Shown one piece after another: positions 17,463-26,021 of a stretch of 64,000 nucleotides of DNA. The first letter of the stretch is position 1, and every line of letters begins with the position of its first letter. This stretch comes from Emticicia aquatilis. GTDB taxonomy: Bacteria > Bacteroidota > Bacteroidia > Cytophagales > Spirosomataceae. The position numbers were made by a program, and so were the translations under genes. The DNA is taken from assembly GCF_014644295.1 (NCBI RefSeq), contig NZ_BMKK01000006.1:1-64000 (forward strand). Direction: 5' to 3'. The notes below the pieces were generated by a model. That model saw nothing but the letters and a program-made list of their open reading frames with translations. It searched no databases and was not told the DNA's origin.

Positions 17463-17535
17463 GGTGATGTAGCTCAGTTGGTAGAGCAAAGGACTGAAAA
17501 TCCTTGTGTCGGCGGTTCGATCCCGTCCATCACCA
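17463..17535 (+). tRNA. tRNA-Phe (GAA)
   Basis: 73 nt with full cloverleaf: acceptor GGTGATG/CATCACC, D arm GCTC..GAGC, anticodon stem AAGGA/TCCTT, loop CTGAAAA with anticodon GAA at 17496-17498, T arm GGCGG-TTCGATC-CCGTC and discriminator A. No CCA is encoded. Its 3' half is the integration target of the island. Confidence 0.98.
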
Positions 17536-17536
17536 C
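17492..17536 (+). repeat. Left attachment site (attL core)
   Basis: 45 bp from the anticodon stem to one base past the discriminator of tRNA-Phe, identical to 61469-61513. The tRNA remains intact at this end. Confidence 0.95.
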
Positions 17537-17546
17537 GCTGATAATC

Positions 17547-17582
17547 AAGCAGTTATGAAGAGATTCGTAACTGCTTTTTTTA
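17547..17582 (+). terminator. Island-borne replacement terminator for tRNA-Phe
   Basis: AAGCAGTTA (17547-17555) pairs with TAACTGCTT (17568-17576), then a T run. The preceding CTGATAATCAAGC (17538-17550) is identical to the left arm and loop of the chromosomal terminator now at 61521-61558. Confidence 0.8.
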
Positions 17583-17585
17583 TTT

Positions 17586-17604
17586 GGTACAACAATAGTA
17601 CAAC
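17586..17604 (+). repeat. Putative integrase arm sites, left end
   Basis: GGTACAAC (17586-17593) and AGTACAAC (17597-17604), 11 bp apart in the same orientation. Three copies with 11-12 bp spacing recur at 61336-61366. The rest of the stretch to 17860 (256 bp) shows no gene. Confidence 0.6.
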
Positions 17605-17860
17605 ATTTGGTTTTAAGGCCGAATTCTTCAAAGTCGTAATAAACTATTAATGTGTAGTTATTTTCATGTTTGAACGTAAAACTACAAACATCTAAAACGA
17701 TAGGATAATAAGTTGATAAAAGCTATGTCCGCTTACTATTCCCCTAATTTTTTCTTCCTAAAACCCTCACTTTTAGTTTATCAAAACCTCTTCCGTTATA
17801 TTTTTATTTAAGGTTCATGTGTAAATTTATTGAAAACTTTTAACTTGCAATAAAAACAGT

Positions 17861-18130
17861 ATGCAAGTCATTTGTCTTGAAGAAGCTGCATTCTATTCTC
17901 TCATTGAGCAAGTAGTGGCTCGCCTGAAAGAAACGCATAACGAAACTAAAGATAAATGGGTTTCGGATGAACAAGCTATGCACCTGCTAAATATCAAGTC
18001 TAAAACAACTTTGCAAAAATTAAGAGATGAAGGCAAGGTCAGGTTTTCTCAGCCTCAAAAGAAAATCATTCTCTACGACCGAGACTCTATTGATACCTAT
18101 TTAGAACAAAATGCTCGAAATACATTTTAG
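17861..18130 (+). CDS. Helix-turn-helix DNA-binding protein (MerR/excisionase-like)
   Basis: 89 residues. The middle, WVSDEQAMHLLNIKSKTTLQ followed by KLRDEGKVRFSQ, is a winged helix-turn-helix of the type found in small regulators of Bacteroidota mobile elements, and the C-terminal ILYDRDSIDTYLEQ is characteristic of that family. First gene of the island; may control excision or transfer (inference). The next gene starts 2 bp after its stop. Confidence 0.75.
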   Translation: MQVICLEEAAFYSLIEQVVARLKETHNETKDKWVSDEQAMHLLNIKSKTTLQKLRDEGKVRFSQPQKKIILYDRDSIDTYLEQNARNTF

Positions 18131-18132
18131 CT

Positions 18133-18414
18133 ATGGAAGAAGAAAAAGTTTCACCAGACTATCAAAATGGCTTTAATGAAGGCTATATAATTGCTAAATA
18201 TAATCCTGAATTGGCTGGACAACTGGCTAAGGTAACACAAGATGGCTTGCGTTGGACTGGATTTCAGCAAGGCCGTGAACAATTTTTAAAAGAGCAAGTC
18301 AAAGAACGAATGCCATCATGGATAAAAGGTAATCGTTCTGAAAAGGAGGCTCAGACTCCCAATAAAAATATTGAGAAAGGCAAAAGCAAGGATATTGAGC
18401 CTGATAAATCTTAA
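18133..18414 (+). CDS. Hypothetical mobile-element protein
   Basis: 93 residues, charged. Residues 8-50 (YQNGFNEGYIIAKYNPELAG) have the look of a short helical protein frequently seen in conjugative elements; the tail is Lys/Glu rich. No function recognised. Two bases downstream of the HTH gene, so an operon is likely. Convergent with the next gene, 3 bp apart. Confidence 0.5.
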   Translation: MEEEKVSPDYQNGFNEGYIIAKYNPELAGQLAKVTQDGLRWTGFQQGREQFLKEQVKERMPSWIKGNRSEKEAQTPNKNIEKGKSKDIEPDKS

Positions 18415-18417
18415 TTT

Positions 18418-19158
18418 TTAATCTCTATCAGGACTTTCTTTATCTTTTGAAGGTGTCATATTTCTATCTGCTTTTTCTGTGGTTTTGTTGTAGTTGAGTG
18501 ATTGAGAAAACTTCACTGATACAGAGACATTATTATTTTGTTCTACTGGCAACTCTTTTTGCAAAACACTTTCTCTATCAAGACTATTTTTCTGTTTGTA
18601 TTGTGCTACCATTGCACTCATACGGTTCTGTGACTCATCAATATCTCTGCCTTGTTTGGTATCAGTTGACTTTTCTGAAAGATTATTCTGTTCTTTGTCT
18701 ATCCACTTTGCTCGTGCATTTGTCAATGCTGCACTCATAAAATCTTGAGATTGGTCAATATCTTTTCCTTTAAGTTGATGCTCTTTCTTATGAGTTTCAT
18801 CCATTGATTGGTAAATATTGGGATAGATTTCTTCCCTTGCCATATCACGGGTTTGCTTGGCTAAAGTTGATTTTTTATCCTTGAGGTCATGCTCTATTTC
18901 TTTCCAAGTTTCCGCTTTTAACTGTGCTTTTGCTTTCTCCAATGAGCTGATCATGGCATCTCGGCTACCCAACTGTCGAGATTTCATAAAGCTGGGTGGA
19001 TTATAACTTAAATCGGGGCCTCTATCGTTAGGTGTGTTTTGAATCCGTTCATCGAACTGACGGATTTTTTCTACAGCATCCCGAACTTTATGTTCTATGT
19101 GAGCATATGCGGGAGGGTACTTATTTTGAGCGGCTGAATTTTGGTCTTGGGTGTCCAT
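18418..19158 (-). CDS. Hypothetical helical protein with an internal repeat
   Basis: 246 residues, hydrophilic, predicted mostly helix or disorder. Contains two near-repeats: GKDIDQSQDFMSAALTNAR at about 128-146 and GRDIDESQNRMSAMVAQYK at about 168-186, each preceded by charged helices. No enzyme motif. Possibly a DNA-processing accessory of the mobilization block; function unknown. Confidence 0.55.
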   Translation of the reverse strand: MDTQDQNSAAQNKYPPAYAHIEHKVRDAVEKIRQFDERIQNTPNDRGPDLSYNPPSFMKSRQLGSRDAMISSLEKAKAQLKAETWKEIEHDLKDKKSTLAKQTRDMAREEIYPNIYQSMDETHKKEHQLKGKDIDQSQDFMSAALTNARAKWIDKEQNNLSEKSTDTKQGRDIDESQNRMSAMVAQYKQKNSLDRESVLQKELPVEQNNNVSVSVKFSQSLNYNKTTEKADRNMTPSKDKESPDRD

Positions 19159-19242
19159 TTCCTTTCATTTTTAGTTGACTGTCAGCAATAAATTATGCTA
19201 ATATAAAGAAATCTCAGCCAAGAACTTTCATGGTATATAAAA

Positions 19243-19872
19243 ATGAGTCAGAAACTTATTGATGAGTTATTTGATGGGAATGCAACAAGCTATGCCGAAG
19301 CATTAGCTGAATGCCACCGTGAAGCTATTCAATGGAAAACCCTTGAAAATGCGGTAACAATATTGCCACACTTAGAAAATAAAGCTCAAAATCTAATCGA
19401 ACAACGTATGGGTTATTTACCTGCTCAACGTATTATTCTGCCTCATGAACCATTCATCAGAGCATTAATCCATAGCTATCAGCAAGGGCAACTCACTTCC
19501 GAAGATTATTTATTACAAATGGAAGAACATATTAAACTTATCCGCAATGCAGATATGGAGCATAATCTTTGTAAGACTTACGCACCTGAGATTTACGAAA
19601 ACTATTTGAAAACATTTACCCCTTACGGTCAGCAAGCAAAAGACCGAATTATCCATTTTTTAGGATATGAGCCAAAATTAGAACATTCATTGGCAGCGGA
19701 GATGTGGTTGAGAAAAATGTTCGCAATGGATAATTTCTACTTGCCAAACGAAATAACTGCCATTGACTTTAAAGTTTTAACACTTATTCGGTATCGAGAA
19801 ATTCTACTTGAATATGGGCAAGCGACAGCCAACGCTTCACCATTGTTAGGTTTAAAGTTTATTATCACATGA
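19243..19872 (+). CDS. Hypothetical protein
   Basis: 209 residues, soluble, helical. Begins MSQKLIDELFDGNATSYAEA. Its segment YENYLKTFTPYGQQAKDRII and the ending LEYGQATANASPLLGLKF are not familiar. Transcribed alone, divergent from the gene at 18418. No function assigned. Confidence 0.5.
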   Translation: MSQKLIDELFDGNATSYAEALAECHREAIQWKTLENAVTILPHLENKAQNLIEQRMGYLPAQRIILPHEPFIRALIHSYQQGQLTSEDYLLQMEEHIKLIRNADMEHNLCKTYAPEIYENYLKTFTPYGQQAKDRIIHFLGYEPKLEHSLAAEMWLRKMFAMDNFYLPNEITAIDFKVLTLIRYREILLEYGQATANASPLLGLKFIIT

Positions 19873-19915
19873 TTTTATGCTTTAGGTAATGTATTGGTTA
19901 AAAGAAAAACCAAAA

Positions 19916-21055
19916 TCACTCATTATCTTCTTCTCGTCTTGTTTCTAACCAAGTTTTTAGCCCTAATAAGGAATGTGCTACTCTAAGAGGCGTCCTATGA
20001 AAATTCTGTTTTTTATCATGTAGATATTGTAATATGAAACGACTGACACCATCAGTATCTTTCTCATATTGCTCTCCGTTTTCTAAATTTTCAATTTTAT
20101 ATACGGCAGGTTCTGGATTAAATACTTTCTTTTGGTTTATTCTCTGTAATACAACACTTCCACTTATGATGTGATTATCGCTTTCGTAGTTAAGGTATTG
20201 ACCTAAAAATAAATCACCTTCACAATTACCAACATGTATTTTAATATTTAATTGCCTACCCAAATAAGGCATTGTGCTAAGATTAATAACTAAAACCTCT
20301 GTTCTTGAACCTTGAAAATCTATTACGCCAACATAATCATAATGTTCTACACCTGTATTATCTATTCTAATCTCAACATTACCTGTGTCATCTATTTCCC
20401 CTATGCTCATTACTAATTTAACTAATGTCCATGTATTTTCCTTTTCGGATTTTAATCTATGTTTATCGTAACCATAGAGATAAAACCACCATTTAGTGTT
20501 AAATAATTGGGTGTTTTTATACATAAGTCTTGTTAATTCTGTTCGCAATTCCGCTATTCTAATAGAATCATCTAACGGTATATCATCTTCAAGTTTAGTA
20601 TTTTTCGCTTTACTTTGTGGCAATAAACTTTGATTTGCTTTATCTTCTTTTCTATCGTCGCCTAATTCATCGCAAAATGACATTAGTTTGTCCTCTAAAT
20701 CTTCTCCGTCTATTTCAAGAAAATTTAAAAAAGCATACAAATAATTCTCTCCAATAGCCACATATTGAAGATTTAGATAAGTGTGTAAGCTACCATTATA
20801 AGGAATGTAATCAAGTAATTTATATAGGTATGATGGATTCGATTCTTTGTCTATAAGTTCTTTATAAAAAAAAACACCTGTATCCTTATTTTTTGCATCC
20901 CAAAAACGATGATTGTCGCTTTCGCCCTTTATTTTTCTTCTTTTGGGCGGCAATTCATAGTTATCTTTTACTAATGGAAAAAACTTTTCTTCAACCTTTT
21001 TTCTAAGTTCTTGAGCTATCGGAAGCAGTACATTTACAACTTGCTTTTGTTTCAT
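19916..21055 (-). CDS. Hypothetical protein
   Basis: About 379 residues from MKQKQVVNVLLPIAQELRKK (an upstream start at 21106 is possible). The N-terminal third is Lys/Arg rich, residues 180-290 are beta-rich (WWFYLYGYDKHRLKSEKENT and RIDNTGVEHYDYVGVIDFQG) and the C-terminus has a helical TPLRVAHSLLGLKTWLETRR. No catalytic motif identified. Base composition is more AT-rich than the coupling-protein genes nearby, suggesting a separate acquisition. Confidence 0.55.
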   Translation of the reverse strand: MKQKQVVNVLLPIAQELRKKVEEKFFPLVKDNYELPPKRRKIKGESDNHRFWDAKNKDTGVFFYKELIDKESNPSYLYKLLDYIPYNGSLHTYLNLQYVAIGENYLYAFLNFLEIDGEDLEDKLMSFCDELGDDRKEDKANQSLLPQSKAKNTKLEDDIPLDDSIRIAELRTELTRLMYKNTQLFNTKWWFYLYGYDKHRLKSEKENTWTLVKLVMSIGEIDDTGNVEIRIDNTGVEHYDYVGVIDFQGSRTEVLVINLSTMPYLGRQLNIKIHVGNCEGDLFLGQYLNYESDNHIISGSVVLQRINQKKVFNPEPAVYKIENLENGEQYEKDTDGVSRFILQYLHDKKQNFHRTPLRVAHSLLGLKTWLETRREEDNE

Positions 21056-21144
21056 AAGTTTCTTGATAAAAAAAATCTTTTCCTTGCTTTCTGAAAGAAA
21101 AAGCATAGAGAAAAAAAGACTTAAACTTAATTTTATTAAAAGAA

Positions 21145-21480
21145 TTATAATCCATAATTCAATTTACGAATCAACGAATCTTCATCATGTTGATGTGCAT
21201 CTATATCACTTTGATATGTTTCTATATATGAGGGGTGATTCTTAAAATGCCCCTCTTTGAGCATGACTTTAGCTTGCTCAGAAAATTCGTTTCGTTCTTC
21301 AATATATGTATGCAAGTTTTGTTTTAGTTCTTTAAACGTTTTAGATTTTGAAAGTATCATATGAACTTCATCGGTAGTGTGTTCGATACCACTCAAATAA
21401 CCTACTGGGTCTTTAAAGTCATGAAAAGTCGCACAATATAATTCCCACGTTTCAACTGTTTCATGAGGTTTCACAATCAT
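21145..21480 (-). CDS. Hypothetical protein
   Basis: About 111 residues starting MIVKPHETVETWELYCATFH (or six codons earlier). Acidic, His-rich near the C-terminus (DIDAHQHDEDS). Sits upstream of and in the same direction as the gene ending at 19916. No family recognised. The 289 bp between 21481 and 21769 show no gene. Confidence 0.45.
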   Translation of the reverse strand: MIVKPHETVETWELYCATFHDFKDPVGYLSGIEHTTDEVHMILSKSKTFKELKQNLHTYIEERNEFSEQAKVMLKEGHFKNHPSYIETYQSDIDAHQHDEDSLIRKLNYGL

Positions 21481-21769
21481 ATTATTATCCCTTTCCAAAT
21501 ATAACAGACAATACCAGAATAATTATGCAGAGTCAATCTTTTTTATTATTCGGTACAAACCTGTTCAACTACATGCGGATAGAAATGTTTCCAATCAATT
21601 ACTTAAATGTCTTCAGCAATAAAAGTTAATTTTCTCTATTCAAAAATACCTTTCTCAGAGAAAAAACATAGGGAAAGAAGTTGTTCTCTACAAATTTGCA
21701 ATACAAATCACACACCTATTATAAAAGTAAAATTAAGCATTTAATAAACTTTCAAAACCCAATTTAATC

Positions 21770-21937
21770 ATGAAAAATTCATCAATTGGCACATCGGTAG
21801 CCGTATCAGGACCTAACGGGATCACGATTTATGGTTTATGTACTGGAGTTGATAGTAGCGGCAATCCTACTACCGTTTACTCTGGGCTTTCAACTTACGA
21901 AAAACCGAGTACATCCAGCAATTTCATAAAGAAATAG
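21770..21937 (+). CDS. Small protein, 55 residues
   Basis: ORF MKNSSIGTSVAVSGPNGITI and on, Gly/Ser/Thr rich, ending SNFIKK. Not hydrophobic, no signal peptide. Followed after 16 bp by a perfect 12-bp stem-loop and then another small gene. Composition resembles a structural or peptide-precursor gene, but no maturation enzyme is adjacent. Function unknown. Confidence 0.5.
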   Translation: MKNSSIGTSVAVSGPNGITIYGLCTGVDSSGNPTTVYSGLSTYEKPSTSSNFIKK

Positions 21938-21953
21938 CTATTTAAATTGAACT

Positions 21954-21981
21954 GTTTGTAAGAGCGATTGCTCTTACAAAC
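21954..21981 (+). terminator. Stem-loop after the 55-residue gene
   Basis: GTTTGTAAGAGC and GCTCTTACAAAC form a perfect 12-bp stem with a 4-nt loop. No T run follows, so it may be a processing or stabilising hairpin rather than a canonical terminator. Confidence 0.65.
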
Positions 21982-22021
21982 AACCCAAAAATGAATTAAT
22001 AACCCAAAATTAAAATTAAAA

Positions 22022-22183
22022 ATGGCAGACGAGAGAGCAACTGTAAAAAACGATTTCGGTCATGATGTGACTGGAAAAGTAAAAGAAAGGGACTTTTCGG
22101 GTAAACCAACCAAAATAGAAACAGATTTTGGGACAACCTACAAAAAAAGCACCTTTGGTGAGACATTTCACCAAGAAAAGTAA
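22022..22183 (+). CDS. Small protein, 53 residues
   Basis: ORF MADERATVKNDFGHDVTGKV and on, with an imperfect internal repeat (NDFGHDVTGKVKERDFSGKP compared with TDFGTTYKKSTFGETF). Hydrophilic. A GC-rich stem-loop follows 8 bp after the stop. Unknown function; credible because it is bracketed by stem-loops in the same pattern as its neighbours. Confidence 0.5.
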   Translation: MADERATVKNDFGHDVTGKVKERDFSGKPTKIETDFGTTYKKSTFGETFHQEK

Positions 22184-22191
22184 AAAACTTG

Positions 22192-22210
22192 GGGGTGGTA
22201 TGGCCACCCC
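22192..22210 (+). terminator. Stem-loop after the 53-residue gene
   Basis: GGGGTGG and CCACCCC around a 5-nt loop TATGG. Confidence 0.6.
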
Positions 22211-22232
22211 TTAAATATCAAACCATATCATT

Positions 22233-22808
22233 ATGATGTCAATTCCTCTAAATGGTAAACGAGTATCGCTGATTCCCGTTTCCGAAGAACATTTTGAACA
22301 CCTATTTATATGGAGAAATAACACTAAAGATTTGATGCTATGGAGTTCGGTAAGGTCGATTATTCCTAAACACGAGTATTGGCAAGAACTAAAAAGTGAT
22401 TATTCCAATGGAATTATTAGGCTCATTATTGTAGATAACAATACTAACACCCCCATTGGACAAGTATTTGCCTATAATCACAACAATGCGAATAACAACC
22501 TATTTATTGGTATCTATATAATCCCTGATAAACGGAAATTATACTATGGTATTGAAGCCTTAACTGTATTTGTAACTTATTTATTCTCTTATTTCTCCCT
22601 ACACAAAATCTACTTTGAAATATTTGAATATAATACACACTCAAAAGAACTGGCAACAAAATCAGGCTTTAAAAAAGAGGGTGTTTTTAAAGACCATTTT
22701 TTATTTAATGGTAAATATTGGTCTCTTTTAAGATTCGCTTTTTACACAAACGATTTAAAGAGAATGAGCAAGTACATTGAAAGATTTATTGAAAAAACTG
22801 AAATCTAA
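22233..22808 (+). CDS. GNAT-family N-acetyltransferase (RimJ/RimL-like)
   Basis: 191 residues. GNAT fold of the RimL/SpeG group: VSLIPVSEEHFEHLFIWRNN at the start, IGQVFAYNHNNANNNLFIGI (beta strands 3-4), then an acetyl-CoA region IPDKRKLYYGIEALTVFVTY and the late KELATKSGFKKEGVFKDHFL. The acetyl-CoA motif is degenerate (R-x-x-Y-Y-G instead of Q/R-x-x-G-x-G/A). Acceptor substrate unknown; alternative start one codon later. Confidence 0.8.
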   Translation: MMSIPLNGKRVSLIPVSEEHFEHLFIWRNNTKDLMLWSSVRSIIPKHEYWQELKSDYSNGIIRLIIVDNNTNTPIGQVFAYNHNNANNNLFIGIYIIPDKRKLYYGIEALTVFVTYLFSYFSLHKIYFEIFEYNTHSKELATKSGFKKEGVFKDHFLFNGKYWSLLRFAFYTNDLKRMSKYIERFIEKTEI

Positions 22809-22853
22809 ATCTTTCAAGAAAAAAGACAACAAATCATCGCCAGAAAGTTCAAG

Positions 22854-22876
22854 GAGAGGGCTAATAAAGCCCTCTC
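22854..22876 (+). terminator. Stem-loop after the acetyltransferase gene
   Basis: GAGAGGGCT and AGCCCTCTC form a 9-bp stem with a 5-nt loop. Confidence 0.65.
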
Positions 22877-22938
22877 TTAAAATGCAAAACATGAAATAAA
22901 AGACAAACAAAAATCAATTCGTAAAACTAAAACAGAAA

Positions 22939-23586
22939 ATGAAAAATCAATTAATTGTTTTATTCATCATGTCTCTACTTTTATTAGTTGGATGTGACCA
23001 CAAGGATGTTTTGGAGGTTGAATCAACAGATTTAACAAGTAAAGATATTCAAATTAAAGATGCAAGCGGCTTGAACTTTGTAAAACTACGTGTTTCATCT
23101 GAAAACGAAGAGCTGTTAAAAAACTACTCGGAAAATAGCTTTGAAATCACGTTTGTAAAAACTGAATTAGATACTGGCAACGCTGTTTCAGGAGATAATC
23201 AAGTATTACCCTCTGAAACAATAGCATCGGTAGATATTGAAATTATAGAGACTAATATTCCTGAATATGCGAGGGTTTCTTACAAAAATCGGAGCAATAC
23301 AAGGGCTTTGGCACCACGTTGGGTAACGGTCAATTTATTCGCATTTGCACCTAAAAATTACTTGTGGGTGTATAATAAATCAAGCAATACTGCCAGTGTA
23401 ACCTTTGCGTATAATCGGTCAGCGAGTGGTGGCAGTTGGGTAGGGGCTGGCACTAAGTCAATGGGTATAAGAAAAGAAGCATCTTATTGCAACATGACAG
23501 CAAAACAAATCAGGGCTACTCATACTTACGATGCCAATGCTGGTAGTTATAATTTTATCACATGGCAATATTTTAAATGTCCTTAG
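22939..23586 (+). CDS. Lipoprotein of unknown function
   Basis: 215 residues with signal MKNQLIVLFIMSLLLLVG and lipobox Cys in VGCDHKD. The C-terminal half is beta-rich and aromatic (WVTVNLFAFAPKNYLWVYNK, ASGGSWVGAGTKSMGIRKEA) and ends with a Cys pair. No family recognised. Surface exposed, perhaps an entry or recipient-interaction factor of the transfer block (speculative). Confidence 0.6.
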   Translation: MKNQLIVLFIMSLLLLVGCDHKDVLEVESTDLTSKDIQIKDASGLNFVKLRVSSENEELLKNYSENSFEITFVKTELDTGNAVSGDNQVLPSETIASVDIEIIETNIPEYARVSYKNRSNTRALAPRWVTVNLFAFAPKNYLWVYNKSSNTASVTFAYNRSASGGSWVGAGTKSMGIRKEASYCNMTAKQIRATHTYDANAGSYNFITWQYFKCP

Positions 23587-23609
23587 ACCACTTGGTAAAT
23601 GATGATTAT

Positions 23610-23637
23610 GGGGGGCTACTAAAAAAGTACCCTCCCC
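23610..23637 (+). terminator. Imperfect stem-loop before the coupling-protein gene
   Basis: GGGGGGCTACT pairs imperfectly with AGTACCCTCCCC over an A-rich loop. Confidence 0.45.
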
Positions 23638-23697
23638 TACAATTTTGAAAACAAGAGAAATAAGGGATATTATTTTTGGCAGCTTTAAAGATATGAT

Positions 23698-25203
23698 ATG
23701 GACTTATTCGACTTAGACCAACCCATCATTGAAATCGCTTCCGCCACAGGAAACGGTAAATGGACTATTCGCCACGCTGTCGAAGGTGTACAGATTTTTG
23801 GTGGCATCGGCTCGGGCAAAACCTCTGGTTCGGGTCGCATGTTAGCCCTTAAATACTTGGCTGCTGGTTTTGGCGGCTTAGTTCTCACCGTTAAACCAGA
23901 CGAAAAACAAGCATGGCAGGACTATTGCCGTTTGGCAGGACGTGAGAAAGATTTACTTATTCTTGAGCCAAATGGCCAGCATTGTTTTAACTTTCTCCAA
24001 TATGAATCGTCTCAATCACAAGAAGCCCTTACCGAAAATATCGTAGATGTATTAAAAACAGTCATTCGGGCAGGGCAAGAAAAGGATAGTGGTAAATCTG
24101 ATGATGCGTTTTGGGAAACGGCCTTAGATATGCTTATTTTCAATGTTATTGATTTGTGCAGATTGGCCTATGGCACGTTATCCATCCAAAAGATGTACGA
24201 TATTGTGCAAACAATTCCTAAAAGTAACGAGAATCTACAAGTTGATTCAACGCAAGGTGAGGTAAAAGCCTTTCAAAAAGCTTTTGAAGCTGCTCGGTCG
24301 TTGGTTACGCATAGGATAGATACTTGGGTAGCTTCCTTTTCGCCTCAACAGCAAAGCATTCTCCAAGATGGTAATAAATTTGAAATAGAACTTTTAGAGG
24401 CAATCCCAGAAGCTCGCTTATTAAAGTTCTTAGACCAATTCTTTTTTGATAGTTTTATCAATTTAAGTGAAAAAACTCGCTCCATTATCGACTTTACCTT
24501 TACAGGTTTTTTGTTTCGCTTGTTAAGAGAGCCTGTTTATTCATTATTCTGTCGTCAAGATTCAACGCTAATACCCGAAGATAGTTTGGAGGGTAAGATT
24601 ATTTTGATAAACCTGCCAGTTAAATTGTATCACAAACTCGGCAGAGATTGCCAAATACTTTTTAAATATATTTGGCAACGGGCAATGGAAAAACGTTCAA
24701 TTACACCACATGCTCGCCCGATATTTTTATGGGCCGATGAAGCCCAAAACTTTCTACATGAGCATGATTCTGATTATCAAGCAACCGCTCGTAGTAGCCG
24801 TATTGCCACCGTTTACATTTCTCAAAACCTGCCTAATTACTATGCTTGTATGGGTGGCCAAAAAGCAGAGTATCGGGTTAAAAGCTTTTTAGGAACTTTA
24901 GGAACAAAAATCTTTCATGCGAATGCGGATATAGAAACCAATCGTTACGCATCTGAATTATTCGGCGATGCCTTTTTTGAAGATGCCTCCTCAAGTGTTA
25001 CAGTTTCTAAGGATTTCTCACAAACCAGAGGAAAATCCTTAAAATTAGAACGCCTTGTTCGTCCCGAGGATTTTGTTAGATTAAAGACTGGTGGCCATTT
25101 GAATAGCTACAAGGTGGAAGGGTATCTCCATAAACAAGGTGATCCTATCCATAAAAGACAAAACTTTACTAAGATTACTTTCAATCAGAACTTCTCAATT
25201 TAA
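23698..25203 (+). CDS. Type IV coupling ATPase (VirD4/TraD-like) without membrane anchor
   Basis: 501 residues. Walker A GGIGSGKTSGSGRML near residues 35-50, Walker B IFLWADEAQNFL near 340, and the late SQNLPNYYACMGGQ and GTLGTKIFHANADIETNRY segments of TraG/TraD proteins. It drives relaxase-DNA complexes to a secretion channel at the inner membrane. The two N-terminal transmembrane helices of canonical VirD4 are missing: residue 1 starts only about 33 residues before the Walker A. The following membrane protein may supply them (inference). Confidence 0.9.
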   Translation: MDLFDLDQPIIEIASATGNGKWTIRHAVEGVQIFGGIGSGKTSGSGRMLALKYLAAGFGGLVLTVKPDEKQAWQDYCRLAGREKDLLILEPNGQHCFNFLQYESSQSQEALTENIVDVLKTVIRAGQEKDSGKSDDAFWETALDMLIFNVIDLCRLAYGTLSIQKMYDIVQTIPKSNENLQVDSTQGEVKAFQKAFEAARSLVTHRIDTWVASFSPQQQSILQDGNKFEIELLEAIPEARLLKFLDQFFFDSFINLSEKTRSIIDFTFTGFLFRLLREPVYSLFCRQDSTLIPEDSLEGKIILINLPVKLYHKLGRDCQILFKYIWQRAMEKRSITPHARPIFLWADEAQNFLHEHDSDYQATARSSRIATVYISQNLPNYYACMGGQKAEYRVKSFLGTLGTKIFHANADIETNRYASELFGDAFFEDASSSVTVSKDFSQTRGKSLKLERLVRPEDFVRLKTGGHLNSYKVEGYLHKQGDPIHKRQNFTKITFNQNFSI

Positions 25204-25233
25204 TTAAATATTGACCTTTAAACTTTTAAGAAA

Positions 25234-26019
25234 ATGAAAAAAAACTTGTATTATCGTTCTATTTATGGACGTAGCAACATCCTAAAAGGGACTATTCTAA
25301 TCTTCTTTTATACATTCAGCTCTTATCCCAGATTATTGCTGGAGGTATTTATACGTAAAAACTTTGGTGAAAGATATTTCTCTTTCATATCGGCTATTAC
25401 AATTACCATCTTTTTATCTATTTGGCCTTTTATTTCGGCGGGTATAACTCACATGCTTTCTTTTGGCGGCTATGGCAGAACTTTTGATTTTGGCGACGTT
25501 TTCCAACATTATTTTACTTGGTATCTATTTTTACTTGCATTCATGTATAAAAGTATGGAACGTAATGAAGAAATCAAACGATTGCCCTCGGTGTTTGATT
25601 TTGCTCGTTTTAGCCTATCTACTGGAGAACGCCATCCTCGTATTTTAGCCTTTAAATGGAAAGGAAAAAGTTTGGATGTGCGACAAGTTGAGACTTTAGT
25701 TGAGCCTGGTCTTTTCTTTTTTATAGGTTTATTCTTAATGCTCATTGGACAAAGAGTTGGCACTCTACTTGTTATTTCAAGTATTTTCTATTCATTAAGT
25801 TATATGGCTGCATACATGATTGGTGACCATTTTGTTATGAATAAAATTGACGAGATGATTTGTAATGAAGAGATGGTCAGTTCATTTGTTGAAGGTAGAG
25901 AACCAAGTGAAACGAGAGGTTTTTCTTTCTACGGTCGGAAACCTACTGACCCTGAAACCAGACGAAAATTAGCAGACGCATTTACTGAGGATTTTGAAGA
26001 AACTGTGTTGGCCAAATAG
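25234..26019 (+). CDS. Membrane protein linked to the coupling ATPase
   Basis: 261 residues. About five hydrophobic segments: ILIFFYTFSSYPRLLLEVFI, FISAITITIFLSIWPFISAG, HYFTWYLFLLAFMY, LFFFIGLFLMLIGQRVGTLL and SSIFYSLSYMAAYMIGDHF. A soluble loop (PSVFDFARFSLSTGERHPRI) lies between the third and fourth. Thirty bases after the coupling gene, ahead of the candidate oriT and relaxase. Likely anchors the coupling ATPase; no named family recognised. Confidence 0.65.
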   Translation: MKKNLYYRSIYGRSNILKGTILIFFYTFSSYPRLLLEVFIRKNFGERYFSFISAITITIFLSIWPFISAGITHMLSFGGYGRTFDFGDVFQHYFTWYLFLLAFMYKSMERNEEIKRLPSVFDFARFSLSTGERHPRILAFKWKGKSLDVRQVETLVEPGLFFFIGLFLMLIGQRVGTLLVISSIFYSLSYMAAYMIGDHFVMNKIDEMICNEEMVSSFVEGREPSETRGFSFYGRKPTDPETRRKLADAFTEDFEETVLAK

Positions 26020-26021
26020 TT

